Counted from the first letter of the stretch, positions 47,492 through 58,422 are shown. The stretch is 64,000 nt of DNA from Centrapalus pauciflorus (GCA_020465985.1 JAANYP010004403.1:1-64000), one strand, 5' to 3'. Program-made: numbers and translations. Notes: generated by a model from the sequence alone, not told the origin.

Positions 47492-48667
47492 GTGTTCGTG
47501 GTGTTCTTCGTGTTCACAAGTAATATCTGTGGTTTCTTGACGTTTTTGAACGGTCAAATCACGTTTTTCGATAGATTTTCGAGCTATACAAGCAACATAA
47601 CGGAGAATAGTTCGAGAATCAATAAGGATTATCCAGTTGAGAGTATCATAGGAAATCCGAATGTTGGTGTGAGGACTAGGAGTAGTTTGAATAACAACAC
47701 AGTGTTGTTGTCGATGATCAATGACTCCGAGGCTTTTCACACTTGCCTGTATTCATGTTTCATCTCACAAGTAGAGCCGAAGAATGTGCAAATGGCACTG
47801 AAGGAAAATTCTTGGGTTGAAGCGATGCAAGAAGAGCTGTCAAAATTCCGAAAACTTGAAGTGTGGGAGTTAGTTCCGTTACCTCGAGGAGAAGTTTCCA
47901 TAGGAACCAAGTGGGTTTTTAAGTGCAAGAGAGATGATCGAGGAATCGTTACTCGCAACAAGGTAAGACTTGTCGTAAAGGGTTTCAACCAAGAGGAAGG
48001 AATCGATTACAATGAAGTATTTGCGCCAGTGGCAAGGCTTGAGGCAATCCGTTTGTTTCTGGCCTTTGCATCCTTCAAAGGCTTTAAAGTTTATCAACTT
48101 GATGTAAAGAGTGCCTTTCTCTATGGCAAAGTGAAGGAACTGGTGTACGTTGAACAACCGGCCGGATTTACAGATCCTAAGTATCCAGACAGAGTGTATC
48201 GACTTGATAAGGCTCTGTATGGACTACATCAAGCACCAAGGGCGTGGTATGAGACACTATCTACTCATCTTTTAGACAACGGGTTTGAAAGAGGGAGAAT
48301 TGATAGAACATTGTTTGTGAAGAGGAAGGGTGAATATTTCATCTTGGTACAAGTGTACGTCGATGATATCATTTTTGGGTCATCAGACGAGCAGATGTGC
48401 AAAGACTTTGAGAAGGTGATGAAGTTTAAGTTTGAGATGAGTGCTATGGGAGAGCTGAACTTCTTTCTGGGTTTACAAGTCGAACAGAGGAAGGAGGGTA
48501 TGTTTATCCATCAGACGAAGTATGTCTACGACATTCTAGAGCGTTTCGGGATGGAAGGAACCAAGCTGACTGCTCACTTTAGCACGCCGATTCAAGTGAA
48601 TCATAATCTCGGACTGAAGGGGATGTATAGCCACATCAGATACATCTTAAAGAAAAGAAAAGAATAG
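47492..48667 (+). pseudogene. Copia reverse transcriptase fragment of C3 fused to leader
   Basis: An open frame runs from just after the PBS into RT, but the first ATG is at 47714. Homology starts about 47627 with the pre-RT linker ('YPVESIIGNPNVGVRTR'). RT: 'WVEAMQEELSKFRKLEVWELVP', 'NEVFAPVARLEAIRLFLAFAS', 'YQLDVKSAFLYG' (catalytic Asp), 'LYGLHQAPRAWYETL', YVDDIIFGS (both Asp present, near 48360), 'MGELNFFLGLQVEQRKEGMFIHQTKY'. It ends soon after 'STPIQVN' with RNase H missing. Gag, PR and INT are gone through a deletion at about 47600. RT itself has no stop, which is unusual here, but the protein could not support full replication alone. Confidence 0.9.
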
Positions 48668-50175
48668 TAAAATCATGATAGTGAATTGAGAGTCAAAACA
48701 AGTAACTTTGTTGTACGTAAGTACAGACCTGTTGCCTCTGGTTTGACTCGAGTTAGCAAGATAAGTCGCTTTGTTGTACGTCAATACAGACCCGTTACCG
48801 CTGTCTTGCTAGCTTTAAATAAACTTTAAGACAAACTAAGACACTCTGTTGTATGTAAATACAGAACTGTGTCCGACGTTTGCCTTTTAAAGAAAATTTG
48901 CAATAACGAAAAGTTATAATCATTGTGTGTATGCCTTGATCCTAAAAGTATGTCTAAGTTTGAGACACGTAAGGTAGTTTCTTGATAAATAAAAAGGCCA
49001 AGGGATATTCCAAAGTGTAACATGTTTAAAGGGAAAATCATACCAACAATCGCCTAGAGATGTGTGTCACGACAAACAATCAAGGAATCAAAAATTCCTA
49101 AGTGTGAGAGTGTAATACTGAAAGTGCGTATTTGACACCGCTATCTGATTGAACCTTTCTCTGACTTTCTCGCCAAAAATATTCTGTTAGTATAAGTTGT
49201 ACAGTTTAAAAATATTTTTGAGTACCTTAAGTTTAAATTTAAATTTTATTTAAAATTTTAATTTTAATTTATTTTAATTTAATTTATTTTATTATATTCT
49301 ATTCTAAGTAGGAAAAAGGTCAAAGTTACTAAGGATGCATCTTTAGTTGAATAAACAAATATTGCATGAAAATCTATTGCTTAGTGTAAATAATTTTGCA
49401 AAGTTTGTTCCGTTACACGAAAAAGTTGAATTTTATTCAAGGATTTTCAAAATTTTCAATTATATTTGAATTTTAAGACAAATTCGAATTTCATTCGAAT
49501 CTGTCAGAAAAGTCGAATTAAACTGCAAGTTCGAAGGTGGTTAGTATATAAAGGTCAACAGTGAACATTCATTATCACCTACCTTCGATTCTAGTCATTC
49601 GAACTCGCCCACTGCGATTTCTAACTTGTCTTCGAGTTTACCGTTTTCGAAGTTTATACTATTTCTCAAAGTTTTACTCTTGTGTATTCGAATCTACCAA
49701 CAAATCTAGGTATAAACATTAGTATTATACAATGTTTAGGTAGCCTAAGACTCATTTATAGCAAAAAAATCAACCAATTTTGAAGTTTTTGGGGTTTAAA
49801 CTTTGTGACTCAAAATCACAAGTTTTAACCGGTGAAACTTCAAATAAATTGCATATATCTTCGGTTAGAACCAAACAGGACTAGTTAATACTATTTTCCA
49901 AGTCAAATGGGGTTAAAATCATGGATTTGTATTCGAAACTGACCGACTTCGAACATGTTCATCATGTTCGAACTTGTCAGAAAATTCGAATATGTCATCA
50001 AATTCGGATTTAGTCAAATTCGAATATATCTCCTTCGAATCTGTTATTATATTCGAATGTTTTTATAAAATAATTCAAAACTTATAGAAATTCGAATGTG
50101 TTGGATTTTGGACTTATGTAAGTTCAAAATAAAACAAATTCGAAATTAAACAAGTTTCATATTTTTTTCTTTTTA
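48668..50175 (+). other. C3 spacer between RT and aORF, with repeats and TTCGAA motifs
   Basis: No coding sequence seen. Three imperfect copies of ACTTTGTTGTACGTAAGTACAGACC lie at about 48705, 48768 and 48838; the first contains TAC|GTAAGT (48717-48722), a good candidate splice donor. From about 49430 to 50140 TTCGAA/TTCGAAT occurs many times. The region near 49325 matches W near 750. Confidence 0.65.
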
Positions 50176-50203
50176 CTAATTTGGTTATTGTTTTTATGTG
50201 CAG
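50176..50203 (+). promoter_or_regulatory. Putative 3' splice acceptor before the C3 aORF
   Basis: TTTACTAAT branch-like sequence (CTAAT at 50176-50180), a T-rich stretch and ATGTGCAG ending at 50203. The aORF ATG is at 50206, two bases later. Confidence 0.65.
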
Positions 50204-50205
50204 CT

Positions 50206-53194
50206 ATGGGTGAAAGAGCATTCTTTCAAAAGCATAATATGGTAATGTCTCCAGATAGGGAGCTTGCCGAAGCCCAGTCGTTTAGACAGATGGTGGAGTT
50301 TTTGGCACATTGCAGGGTTTCTTATGCCCTATCCCATAATGTGCAAATAGTCTTACCATATGTAAGACAATTTTGGGACACTTACAAGTGGACTGCACTG
50401 TTACCCTGACAGTTTTGCGAACCAGAGTCAGTGGGCAGCCAATAGTTTTTTCTGCTAACATGCTGCGTCAGGTTCTGCAGCTCGGAAATGTAGAACAAGA
50501 GGCAGGGGCCATTGATTTCCCTGTAAATATAAGGCAACCGGCCTTCTTGAGAATGGGATATGCACTAGATATAACCAAAGCTTCCCGTACATGAAAAGTG
50601 GATTAATAGGGCAGCGGAGATATTTGGCGCATGTTATTATGGTGTGCTTTGCACCTAAAAAGGCTGGATTCGATTACATTGTCTCCAAGATGCAGTCGGC
50701 CATGATTGCTTTGGTATATAATAAGTGCTTTAGCTATTCGGAAATGTTCTTTGCTGAGTTCATGCATCAGATCATGGCTCAAGCACGTGAAAGGTTCTTG
50801 ATGTATCCGCCCTTTGCGATGATGCTAATCCGACATTTTTTGCCGAATCTGCCACAGCTACCGGATATTCAGAGTGTGGCAATTATCAGATAAATGAATT
50901 TTTGCTGACTGCCAGTCGCACAATGCTCGAAGGGCTGAGCAGGTCAGGCCCCATGATGCACCTCTCTTCGGGGCAGTGATTGATCCAGACTTCATAGCCC
51001 AAAAAGGGGATAACTGGGCTGGAGAAGGGCCTCAGCCGCAGCCACTGCAGCAACAGCCACAACCTCAACCGCAACCAAGAAGGAGGCAAAGAGCTATAGC
51101 AAGTCAAACTCAGGCATCCAGGCCATCATCAAGTAGAGTTCAAGAGTCAACAAGAGCAGGTCCATCTTCGGACACTGCAGGAACTTCAATAGTAGCCCCA
51201 GAAATCGATCCTAGAGTAGAGACTCTTGAGGAAATATGGGTTCATGGTACTCAGGCACAACAAGATATTGCCGCTGAGCTAATTGATAATATCTTGGAGC
51301 CTCCAGCTGATCTCAATGAAATTTTAAGAGACATAGATGAATATCAGCCACAAGAGGGTGACGAAATGGACTTTGAGGTCCTAGGAGAAGAAGCAGGAGC
51401 ACAGCCTGAGGTAGAAGGTCACGCAATGACCACCTTAGAGTCGGAGTCTACTTCTGAAGAAGTTGAAGAAGTAGAAGTAGAGGAAGTAGAGGTAGATAGT
51501 GTTGATCCATCTGTCCGCATTGGCAGATATGGTTCAAGAATTGTGGTCAGTACGAGAGAAGAAGATACACGAACTGCTAGAGCTTCAGATGATGATTCTG
51601 ATTTTGAAGAAGAAGATCCAACTCCCCTCGTTCCTAGGCATAGGGCGAAGAAGCATCGTTTTATGCAGGGAGCTTCATCCACTTCTGCTCCAGAGCCTGA
51701 AATTCCAGCTGTTCAACCATCCATCACGCCATCACCAATTACACCCATTCCATCTACATCATCCACATTTACTGACAATCAGTGATTTACAGAGCTGAGG
51801 AGCAAGGTGGATTTCCAAACAGTACAAATCTTCCAGCTTACCACAGCAGTAAAAGAACTTCAAGCTCATAACGCCAGACTTGATCAGGAGAACGCTGAAC
51901 TGAAAACAACTGTTGCTGATCAAGCTTTTGAGATTAAATCAATGAAGTCCCTCCTAGAGCAGTTACTGAAGAATCTTCAAGCTCCGGGGGAGAATAGCTG
52001 TAAAGAAGCCCAAGTGATAAGGAGAGATGATGATGACGGCAATGATCCCGAGGCAAGAAAAGAAAGTGAGCTAGCAGATTTTCCGACTGCTCAGCGAGCA
52101 ACAATTCAGGGGGAGCCAAGTCAGTCTGCTGTAGAAGAAAGGGCTGAAGGTGAAGCTTCTAAGTCCATTGAGAGCGAGATGATAGATGCTCTGATGGATA
52201 TAGAAGAAGAAGAAATAGTGTTTGATTTTGAGGATGATGTTGAAGATTTGGAGGCAGGGGAGTTTGTACCTGAAGATATAGTTGATTTGAAATCTGATGA
52301 GGAGGTCATGGAAGATGAAGATGACAACGTTGATGAAGTAATCATTCATTCACAACCCATCACAGAACAATATGTACGTAACAATCAAAATGTAATTGAT
52401 ATAGATGAGATTAAGTTGGCCTCTGTAGAAGATTCAGAACTAGAGGAAGCTGATAAAGAACCAACCAGAGCTGAATTGTAAAATCTGTGGTTCCGTAAAG
52501 AAGAAAAGAAGGCAGAGCTGAAGAGGAAAAAAAGGATGAGAGTGCTAGGTTCCGAAACCTATCAGGTGGAATTATTAGCTGGTTCTTTGACAGGGATCTG
52601 CAGCTATTTATATTAAAGTGAAGAGACAGACTTCAAAACCTGAGGCGCACGCTCAAAGTGTTTAACACTCTTCCAACTGTTGAAGTGAAAGAATTAGCCT
52701 GGAAGGATTTTATAAATATTGGTGACGACCTTTATGCTGAAGTGATCGCAAAGATAATCAGAAGAGAGGGTAGATCTGGAAAGTTTGAAAGACTCAAGAC
52801 GAGATCAGGAAAGAGAGTTGAGGATGAGTCGAGGATGGATCCTCATATAGGAAAACCATGGGTTAAAATGGTGTACAAGCTTGTCAGATGCTACGAGAAG
52901 GTACCATTGAAGTCTATGCCACTGGACGTTCTTAGAAACATGAAATGGCGGTATATAGACAATGATACAGCTGAAGCAGTCATGGAGGATATAGAAGACA
53001 AAGTGATTTTGAGAGTATACGATCCGCTGCACGTAATCCACCTATTTAAGGATGACCTGCAAAAGCTACATGATCAGCTTATCTTCTTTCATGAAGGATG
53101 GAGATCTAAGGCTAGGAAATTCCCAAAGATAGTTAGAGTATGTATTGATATAGGACAGTATGCAGGTAGTACCATATATAGTTCTAGTTTTTAG
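50206..53194 (+). pseudogene. Accessory ORF (aORF) of C3
   Basis: The ATG at 50206 starts MGERAFFQKHNMV. N-terminal domain (to about 50890): 'CRVSYALSHNVQIVLPYVRQFWDTYKW', 'GQPIVFSANMLRQVLQL', 'YLAHVIMVCFAPKKAGFDYIVSKMQSAMIALVYNKCFSYSEMFF', 'MYPPFAMMLIRHFLPNLPQLP'. The middle (50976-52481) is Gln/Pro-rich then very acidic, with a coiled coil at about 51807-51960 ('LTTAVKELQAHNARLDQENAELK'). C-terminal domain (52658-53194): 'VKELAWKDFINIGDDLYAEVIAKIIRREGRSG', 'DVLRNMKWRYIDNDTAEAVMED'. Frameshifts near 50390, 50590, 50930 and 52560 and a TGA at 51783 break it; 50976-52481 is otherwise one frame. No membrane span seen. Function unknown; the family is the Sirevirus accessory protein. Confidence 0.82.
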
Positions 53195-53221
53195 ACAAAA
53201 TATTAATAGTTAGAAGCTATC

Positions 53222-53235
53222 GTCAAGGGGGAGTC
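53222..53235 (+). other. Polypurine tract of C3
   Basis: GTCAAGGGGGAGTC directly precedes the 3' LTR; the same tract occurs twice in W. Confidence 0.9.
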
Positions 53236-53817
53236 TGTTAGTGCACCCTGTGTGACGATAGCAGTCTATGTATAGACATATTTTGTAAAAGTCAATTTGA
53301 CTATTATTATACATTAACAAGTATTTGTTTTATGTTTGTTATTTGTTTGTTTATGTATGTTTGATATTAATTGTATATATGTTTGAACTTGGTGAATGTA
53401 TTTCAATATGTACAAACATAAGTTCAAAGATAAGTTCAAACATAAGTTCAAACGTAAGTTTGAAGGCCAAGGTTCGAATTTGTTAGAGGACAAGTTCGAA
53501 AAAGGCCTTGGGCCAAGTTCGAACTTGTCCTAGACAAACTCGAACTGGGAAGTATAATTAAGGGATAATTCAATTAATTATGAGACTTTTGTAGAATTTC
53601 AGAGCGATTAGTGCAAAGGGCGATCTCAAACTTTCTAGCATTCAGAGAGTTTCGTGTGGAGAGAATCATCGTGTTGGGACGATCCATTGTTCGTCTATCA
53701 CTGTGCTAATCTCAGTGTTTCGGTGTGCATGGTCTGTCCGTCAAGCCGCTAACGACGCTTCCGCACTCGTTGGCAGGTGTCTCGCCAAGATAAGATCAGT
53801 AGTTAGGCGACCTTACA
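53236..53817 (+). repeat. 3' LTR of C3
   Basis: 582 bp, same ends as the 5' LTR. Longer mainly because of extra 'ATAAGTTCAAAC' units near 53410-53460 and a few bases near 53653. Confidence 0.93.
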
Positions 53818-53830
53818 GGCTCTGATACCA
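53818..53830 (-). other. Primer-binding site of X
   Basis: Minus-strand TGGTATCAGAGCC, two bases inside the X 5' LTR. Its inner five bases (GGCTC on plus) are the TSD of C3, so C3 inserted at the very edge of this site. Confidence 0.93.
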
Positions 53831-53832
53831 AT

Positions 53833-54148
53833 TGTGAATTTAGATTTCATGCAATTCATTTAACATTAGACACAATCATATGATATTAACAACAATCATC
53901 AACACAATAAGTCGAATGCTTGTATTAAGAGAAAGAAAGAATATTACATTGAGAGTTTCTTGAAAGCTTTCTTCCACAGCACTCTACATAATCAGTATGT
54001 GTTATCTATCTCAGATTTGTGCAACCATTTCAACAACATACATTATATACCTGTTTATACCAAATACAAAATATTAAGTATTTACAATAAAGCCCCTGAA
54101 CTTATACAATATAATTGTTTTCATATCTATTAATATTTGTACCCAACA
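53833..54148 (-). repeat. 5' LTR of element X
   Basis: 316 bp, about 95% identical by eye to 24861-25175. On the minus strand TGTTGGGTACAAATATTAAT to CTAAATTCACA. Confidence 0.9.
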
Positions 54149-54345
54149 AAATCATTCGAGAAACCTTTAGTGTTAATTGAGTTTCATGAGATGTCACTCG
54201 AGAAACTTAAAGCTTTATACGAGTTTGTTGCAACTTCAACCGAGTTTGTTTCAGTGTCATGCGAGTTCGTTCATACTTCTCCCGAGTATGTTCATGACTA
54301 ATTTGAGTTTCACCATGTGTTAATCGAGTTTGAGGTCAAAATTTC
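54149..54345 (+). repeat. CGAG-motif sequence of Y, right of X
   Basis: Spaced 'CGAGTTTGTT', 'TCGAGAAAC' and 'CGAGTTTCA' motifs continue the series interrupted at 24860, which is the main argument that X sits inside one element. Confidence 0.65.
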
Positions 54346-54432
54346 AAAATAATTTCTAAGTGTGGGAAATTTAATTTTTCAGAGAAATTTCACATTATTC
54401 TAGATATATTTTTATAATTTGTGTTACAGTAA

Positions 54433-54504
54433 CATTGGTCTCTTAACGGTTGACTTTGGAGTCCTAACAATAATATTTTAATATTATTGTCTGGAATCCC
54501 GATG
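54433..54504 (+). other. Conserved 72-nt foldable element upstream of the Y aORF
   Basis: Outer stem CATTGG (54433-54438) with CCGATG (54499-54504), one G-U pair. Inner perfect 11-bp hairpin ACAATAATATT (54467-54477) with AATATTATTGT (54480-54490). Same span and flanks as 3898-3969 in T, but the inner stem has different bases that still pair. Confidence 0.6.
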
Positions 54505-54593
54505 CTTTAAACATTGTAACACATATTTCTCTAATTTCTTGTTAAATGTGTTATTTCTCTATCTGTAGGATTCAGTTTGTTTTCCTGACATAT

Positions 54594-54617
54594 CTAACAT
54601 GTTTGTTATTATTACAG
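54594..54617 (+). promoter_or_regulatory. Putative 3' splice acceptor before the Y aORF
   Basis: CTAAC (54594-54598) followed by TTTGTTATTATTACAG ending at 54617. Matches the layout in T and V. Confidence 0.6.
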
Positions 54618-57600
54618 GTAACAAATTGCATCCCAGACCCCCACCCATAACTCAAACTCTTCAGATTCCCATTCCTCATCAAATCATACATTGGTTTCAA
54701 AACCAATCAAATCAGCATCTATAACAAGACCATCACCATCATCCCCTATCCCAGAAACCAAACTCATTAAACCCAAACATTGCCTAACCTTACTTGATGA
54801 CAATCACTAGTTTGGTCTGAATTCCAAAAAAGTAAGCCATCCGGTGATTGTAGAAATCCTAAAAGGTCACCCTCTCGGTTACCTTTTGAAATACAAACCC
54901 TTCATTCCTCAGACTTATTTATATCAGTTCTGGCACAAACTTAAATGTTTGCCTGCTGAAGGTGATCATCACTTCAAGGTCTCCATTGACCAGTTTAAAG
55001 CCAAGATCACTCTTGCCCGATTGCGTCATAACTTGTTCTTACAAAGACGCATAGATATAGTCAACATTCTTGAATTTACCAATTTTGAAGATTTTGTATC
55101 TCACAATCTACTTTGCAGAGATCTTATAAGCCTTGGCTATTCCAAACCATTAACCAAAATTTCCTTGTTTCACCGCAACGGCCTGAACGGTGAATGGTAT
55201 ACACTGTTTGGAATCATAAACAGATTTATGACTTCTAAGCACACTGGGATAGACACATGGAGCTTGCATTGTATACGTTTATTTCATGGGGTGGCATTCA
55301 ATAAGCACTATGACTTTGCTCAGTGCATATGCGAGGATGTGAAAGAAGTGGTGCTTGTAAAGACCACTAGTCGAGCCAGGAAGTTTGTGCCTTTACAGAG
55401 GTTCATTCAAATTTTGATCAGAGGCATATTAAAGGCTAATGAAAAGATTCAAAAGAGATCACAATCTCAGAAATGCCCAGACTATGTGATGATGACCCTA
55501 CATAAAGTTCAGGACGATCTGAATGCAAATATCATGCCGATTCCTAAGTCTTTAATTGAAGTATGTTGATGCTAATGCGGAGAGTGTAAGGTTGTACCAA
55601 ATAGACCATGCTCTTATGGAACCTCAACAACCGAGGATGTCAACCCCTACAGTCATAGGAGAGGAGGTACATCAACAAGGGTTTGATGTATAAGGTAACC
55701 TTGAGGTGAGACAGGAGGCCGAAGGAACTGTGAGGGGAGGGGAGGAAGATTCTGATTCGGAAAGAACATTATCTAATTTTCTAGAAGAAAGTAATGAGGG
55801 TGATGATGATGATGATGATGGTAATGGTGACGTTATTGATGTTGCTGGGGAGAGAGTTGAAATATCTCAATCTGAACGTCTACCGATTCAAGAAGTTGAT
55901 GAGATGGTGAGAGTGAGTGTGAGGGAGTCCCTGACGGGCCGTCGTTGTGGCCCGCCGATTTAATCCTTAAATCCACTAATTAGCTAGAGAAGTAAGGGTC
56001 GAACCCACAGGGTGTGTGGTCGTAATTAGGATTTGGTTATTAGCCTTAGAGGAATAGATTTATTGAAAGCATTTAAACTGCGAAATTGTGGATTTGAATG
56101 AGTTGTTTAGAATAATGATTTGCTATTGCTTGTAACTAAAATTAAGAACGAAGTAACCAACGAAGAAGATAAACAATCAAGATACGAATAACCATTCACG
56201 GAATCACCACGACATAAGTATTACTCACTATAATTTCATACAATGATCAAATAGACATAATCAATTGTGCGACTACATTAATCAAATGTGTTTTAACCAA
56301 TAACGCTCGGTATAGCGTATGCAACATTAATACTCGTCTTAACCCTAAACTAATGGACTCGACACGAATAATAACACTACTATAAACTATCTTGCTTTTA
56401 CCAATCGCAACACATAATCATAACCATAGCCAAATGTTTATCATTTGCATACACATAATAGATCTAGCTTAATAAGAATACATCAAAACATAAGAAATTA
56501 AAGCAAAGTAAACTTAGACGTAGATCCTCCGCAAACGGCTAATGGGATTAGCCGCTCATCGTATGCTCGTCACAATCACGGATCTGAGCCATTGGATAGC
56601 TTGTGAACCACCATCTTCGTTCTCGTATCATACATACACTCCGGCAGAGCTTTGTCACACTTGCACACACGTCGGGACTCTCCTCCAAAGCTGCCCCTCC
56701 TCTACTCTGTATAGAGAATCGAAATTAGGGTTTCCAGGGTTGAAAAACGCGTATTGGCGCCACACCAGCGCAGTCCTGCCCAACCCCCCCCCCCTCCCCC
56801 CGCGCCCGGATGCGGCTAGGGTTTAGCTGGCGTGTGCTGGAACGTATGTGGAGAGTTTTGGCGCTGTGTGGAGCGCAGGGTAGCCCCCCTCAGTCCAATT
56901 TGCTCAGAATCCTCTCGGATTGCTTCCTTTTATCATCCTGGCCCTGAAATATAAACTTGGAGTAATAATATGGATTTTACGAAGTATCGGTGCTTAAAAT
57001 GTTCATAATATGACTCCGAAACCATATAAATTATAGACTTATCAGTCGCAAACCATAGACATTCGGGTAGCCACATCTCCTTTTAGCTCTCCTTTGAGAG
57101 TTGACATTGAAGCAACCAATACCCAAGTGGTGACTGCACACCCCAGCAGCCACTCATCTCCTTCTCCAAAAGGAGACGTTTCAATTCATCACGGGGATTT
57201 TACACAAAATCAATCCTGGGATCGCTCAGATCCTATGGATAACGAAAGAAGTACGACTCTGCCCCATTGTACATTTCTTTGTCCGCAGCTCATAGAACCA
57301 ATACATGATAGGACACTAGAGTCGGTTTCATGTGTTGAAACAAGTACAGAAGGACTACGTGTCCCTAAAACAAAAACTATTGTGTCGGAAGCATTCGTTG
57401 CTCCGTCACATGAAGAAGTTGGAAGTCCTACCAGAGATACACCAATGCCAACTCTGAACGCACGCAGATGTTCTTTTTACAAGTTCAACTATCGTGACAA
57501 ATCGAAGTCTACGTGACCCAGGTGTGACCACGTTACCCTTTGTGTCTGAAACACGATTGAATGAAGCTATAGCTGGAGTAATAAATCAGATGTCCACTCA

Positions 57601-58330
57601 TTATGCCGAAATGATGAATCAAATTAAAAACATTCTAAGGTTGTTGAAAGGCAAAGCTCCAGCAGAAGTTGCAGAAGAAGAAGAACCACAAATTTCAAAT
57701 ACCGAGTTGCGTGATTATACTTTTGAGCAGTTTGATGAGATGAGGGAAAGAATGTTGGGATTAGAAAATACAGTTGTCAGTGCTCTAGCATCTTTATCAG
57801 AAAGATTATCTATTATTGAGCAATCGTGTAAGTCTCAAGCTTTAAGGCCTAAAAGAAGACATGAGGATCATGATGACTGCGATGATGCTCCTCATGAGGG
57901 GGAGAAAAGGAGAAAGGTTAGAGACTCTGAATTAAAAATGGTTTTTTATAAACAGAAAGAGACGGGAGGAGAAGATGCAGGTGAAGCAGGAGGCTTAAAA
58001 GGAAAACCGATTGATGCTCAGAGTGAGTTGGAATTGATTCTTTATGAAGATGTTCCAGTTCCTGTGAGTTTACAATCTGGAATTTACAATTATGAAGAGT
58101 ATGATGATTCAGATAATGAAGAAGAAGAAGTATTCAGAATAGAGGAAGCTGAAAAAGAGATTGATGTGCCTGAGCTAGAATTATTTGAATTATTTGAGGA
58201 GTATGTGAGAGCTGAAAGATTAATTGATGAGGAGGAGCTAGTCGAGGAGATATTAAGAGATGATATACCAACACCAATGGTTGAAAAGCCTGAGGTGAAG
58301 GTTACAGTTAAGGAAGAGTATGTTTTGTAA
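54618..58330 (+). pseudogene. Accessory ORF (aORF) right of X, assigned to Y
   Basis: N-terminal domain, open from 54844 to 55569: 'EILKGHPLGYLLKYKPFIPQTYLYQFWHKLKCL', 'ITLARLRHNLFL', 'LISLGYSKPLTKISLFHRNGLNGEWYTLFGIINRFMTSKHTGIDTW', 'VPLQRFIQILIRGIL'. After a frameshift comes an acidic segment (55706-55931), interrupted by the insertion 55932-57044; the frame resumes at 57050. A Ser/Pro/Thr-rich part (to 57516), a second frameshift, then a coiled-coil and acidic part (57494-58330) with the basic 'KRRHEDHDD', 'HEGEKRRK' motifs seen in T and V. The C-terminal 'DFQ' domain is missing before the V LTR. No ATG near the acceptor, so the start may lie in an upstream exon. Function unknown. Confidence 0.75.
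55932..57044 (+). mobile_element. Solo-LTR-like insertion in the Y aORF
   Basis: Begins TGACGGGCCGTCGTTGTGGC and ends AGACTTATCA, flanked by near-perfect duplications GTCCC (55927-55931) and GTCGC (57045-57049). Taking it out with one duplication puts the two aORF segments back in the same frame, which supports both boundaries. It holds no coding domain, PBS or PPT; open frames such as 56542-56826 are incidental. A C-run lies near 56783-56801. Orientation and family are not determined; a solo LTR or short non-autonomous LTR element fits best. Confidence 0.75.
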
Positions 58331-58422
58331 TCGTCCCAATGAGATAATCAGCAAAATATAATAATTTTAGCACAAAATCAAAGAATAAATAATGTTGTAC
58401 AGTCGATTTCTAATATGAGTAT

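Larger units (their letters stand above)
46930..53817 (+). mobile_element. Copia element C3: internally deleted, with aORF (family B)
   Basis: Two LTRs (46930-47470, 53236-53817) are flanked by a perfect TSD GGCTC (46925-46929 and 53818-53822). Inside: PBS, an RT fragment, a repeat-bearing spacer, a splice acceptor, an accessory ORF and a PPT. Gag, protease, integrase and RNase H are absent. The element therefore looks non-autonomous but inserted as a proper LTR unit. The target is the PBS region of X. The LTRs differ by roughly 6% plus indels by eye. Confidence 0.93.
24861..54148 (-). mobile_element. Copia element X (non-autonomous, minus strand)
   Basis: Two LTRs in minus orientation (53833-54148 as 5', 24861-25175 as 3') differ at about 16 of 316 positions by eye. 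A PBS lies inside the 5' LTR and a PPT (AGAGGGAGAT) inside the 3' LTR. Its own internal sequence is a CGAGTTT leader, a decayed gag fragment and non-coding DNA; I find no PR, INT or RT. It carries G1 (27561-45836) and C3 (46930-53817). Flanking bases TAATA and AAATC are not a convincing TSD. Confidence 0.75.

Noticed and set aside
53818..53830. GGCTCTGATACCA as part of a tRNA gene
   Set aside because: Only 13-18 bases match tRNA-iMet and each sits next to an LTR end; these are primer-binding sites, with no cloverleaf around them.
24856..54153. TSD for element X
   Set aside because: TAATA on the left and AAATC on the right do not match well enough; the LTRs, PBS and PPT still support X as an element.
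54844..55569. Host gene or enzyme in the aORF region
   Set aside because: The same block order recurs in T, C3 and V next to copia LTRs and PPTs. Database labels for such proteins are often transferred and unreliable, and no enzyme motif is visible.
56542..56826. 94-residue frame in the insertion at 55932-57044
   Set aside because: Low-complexity Pro run from a C tract and no domain; incidental.
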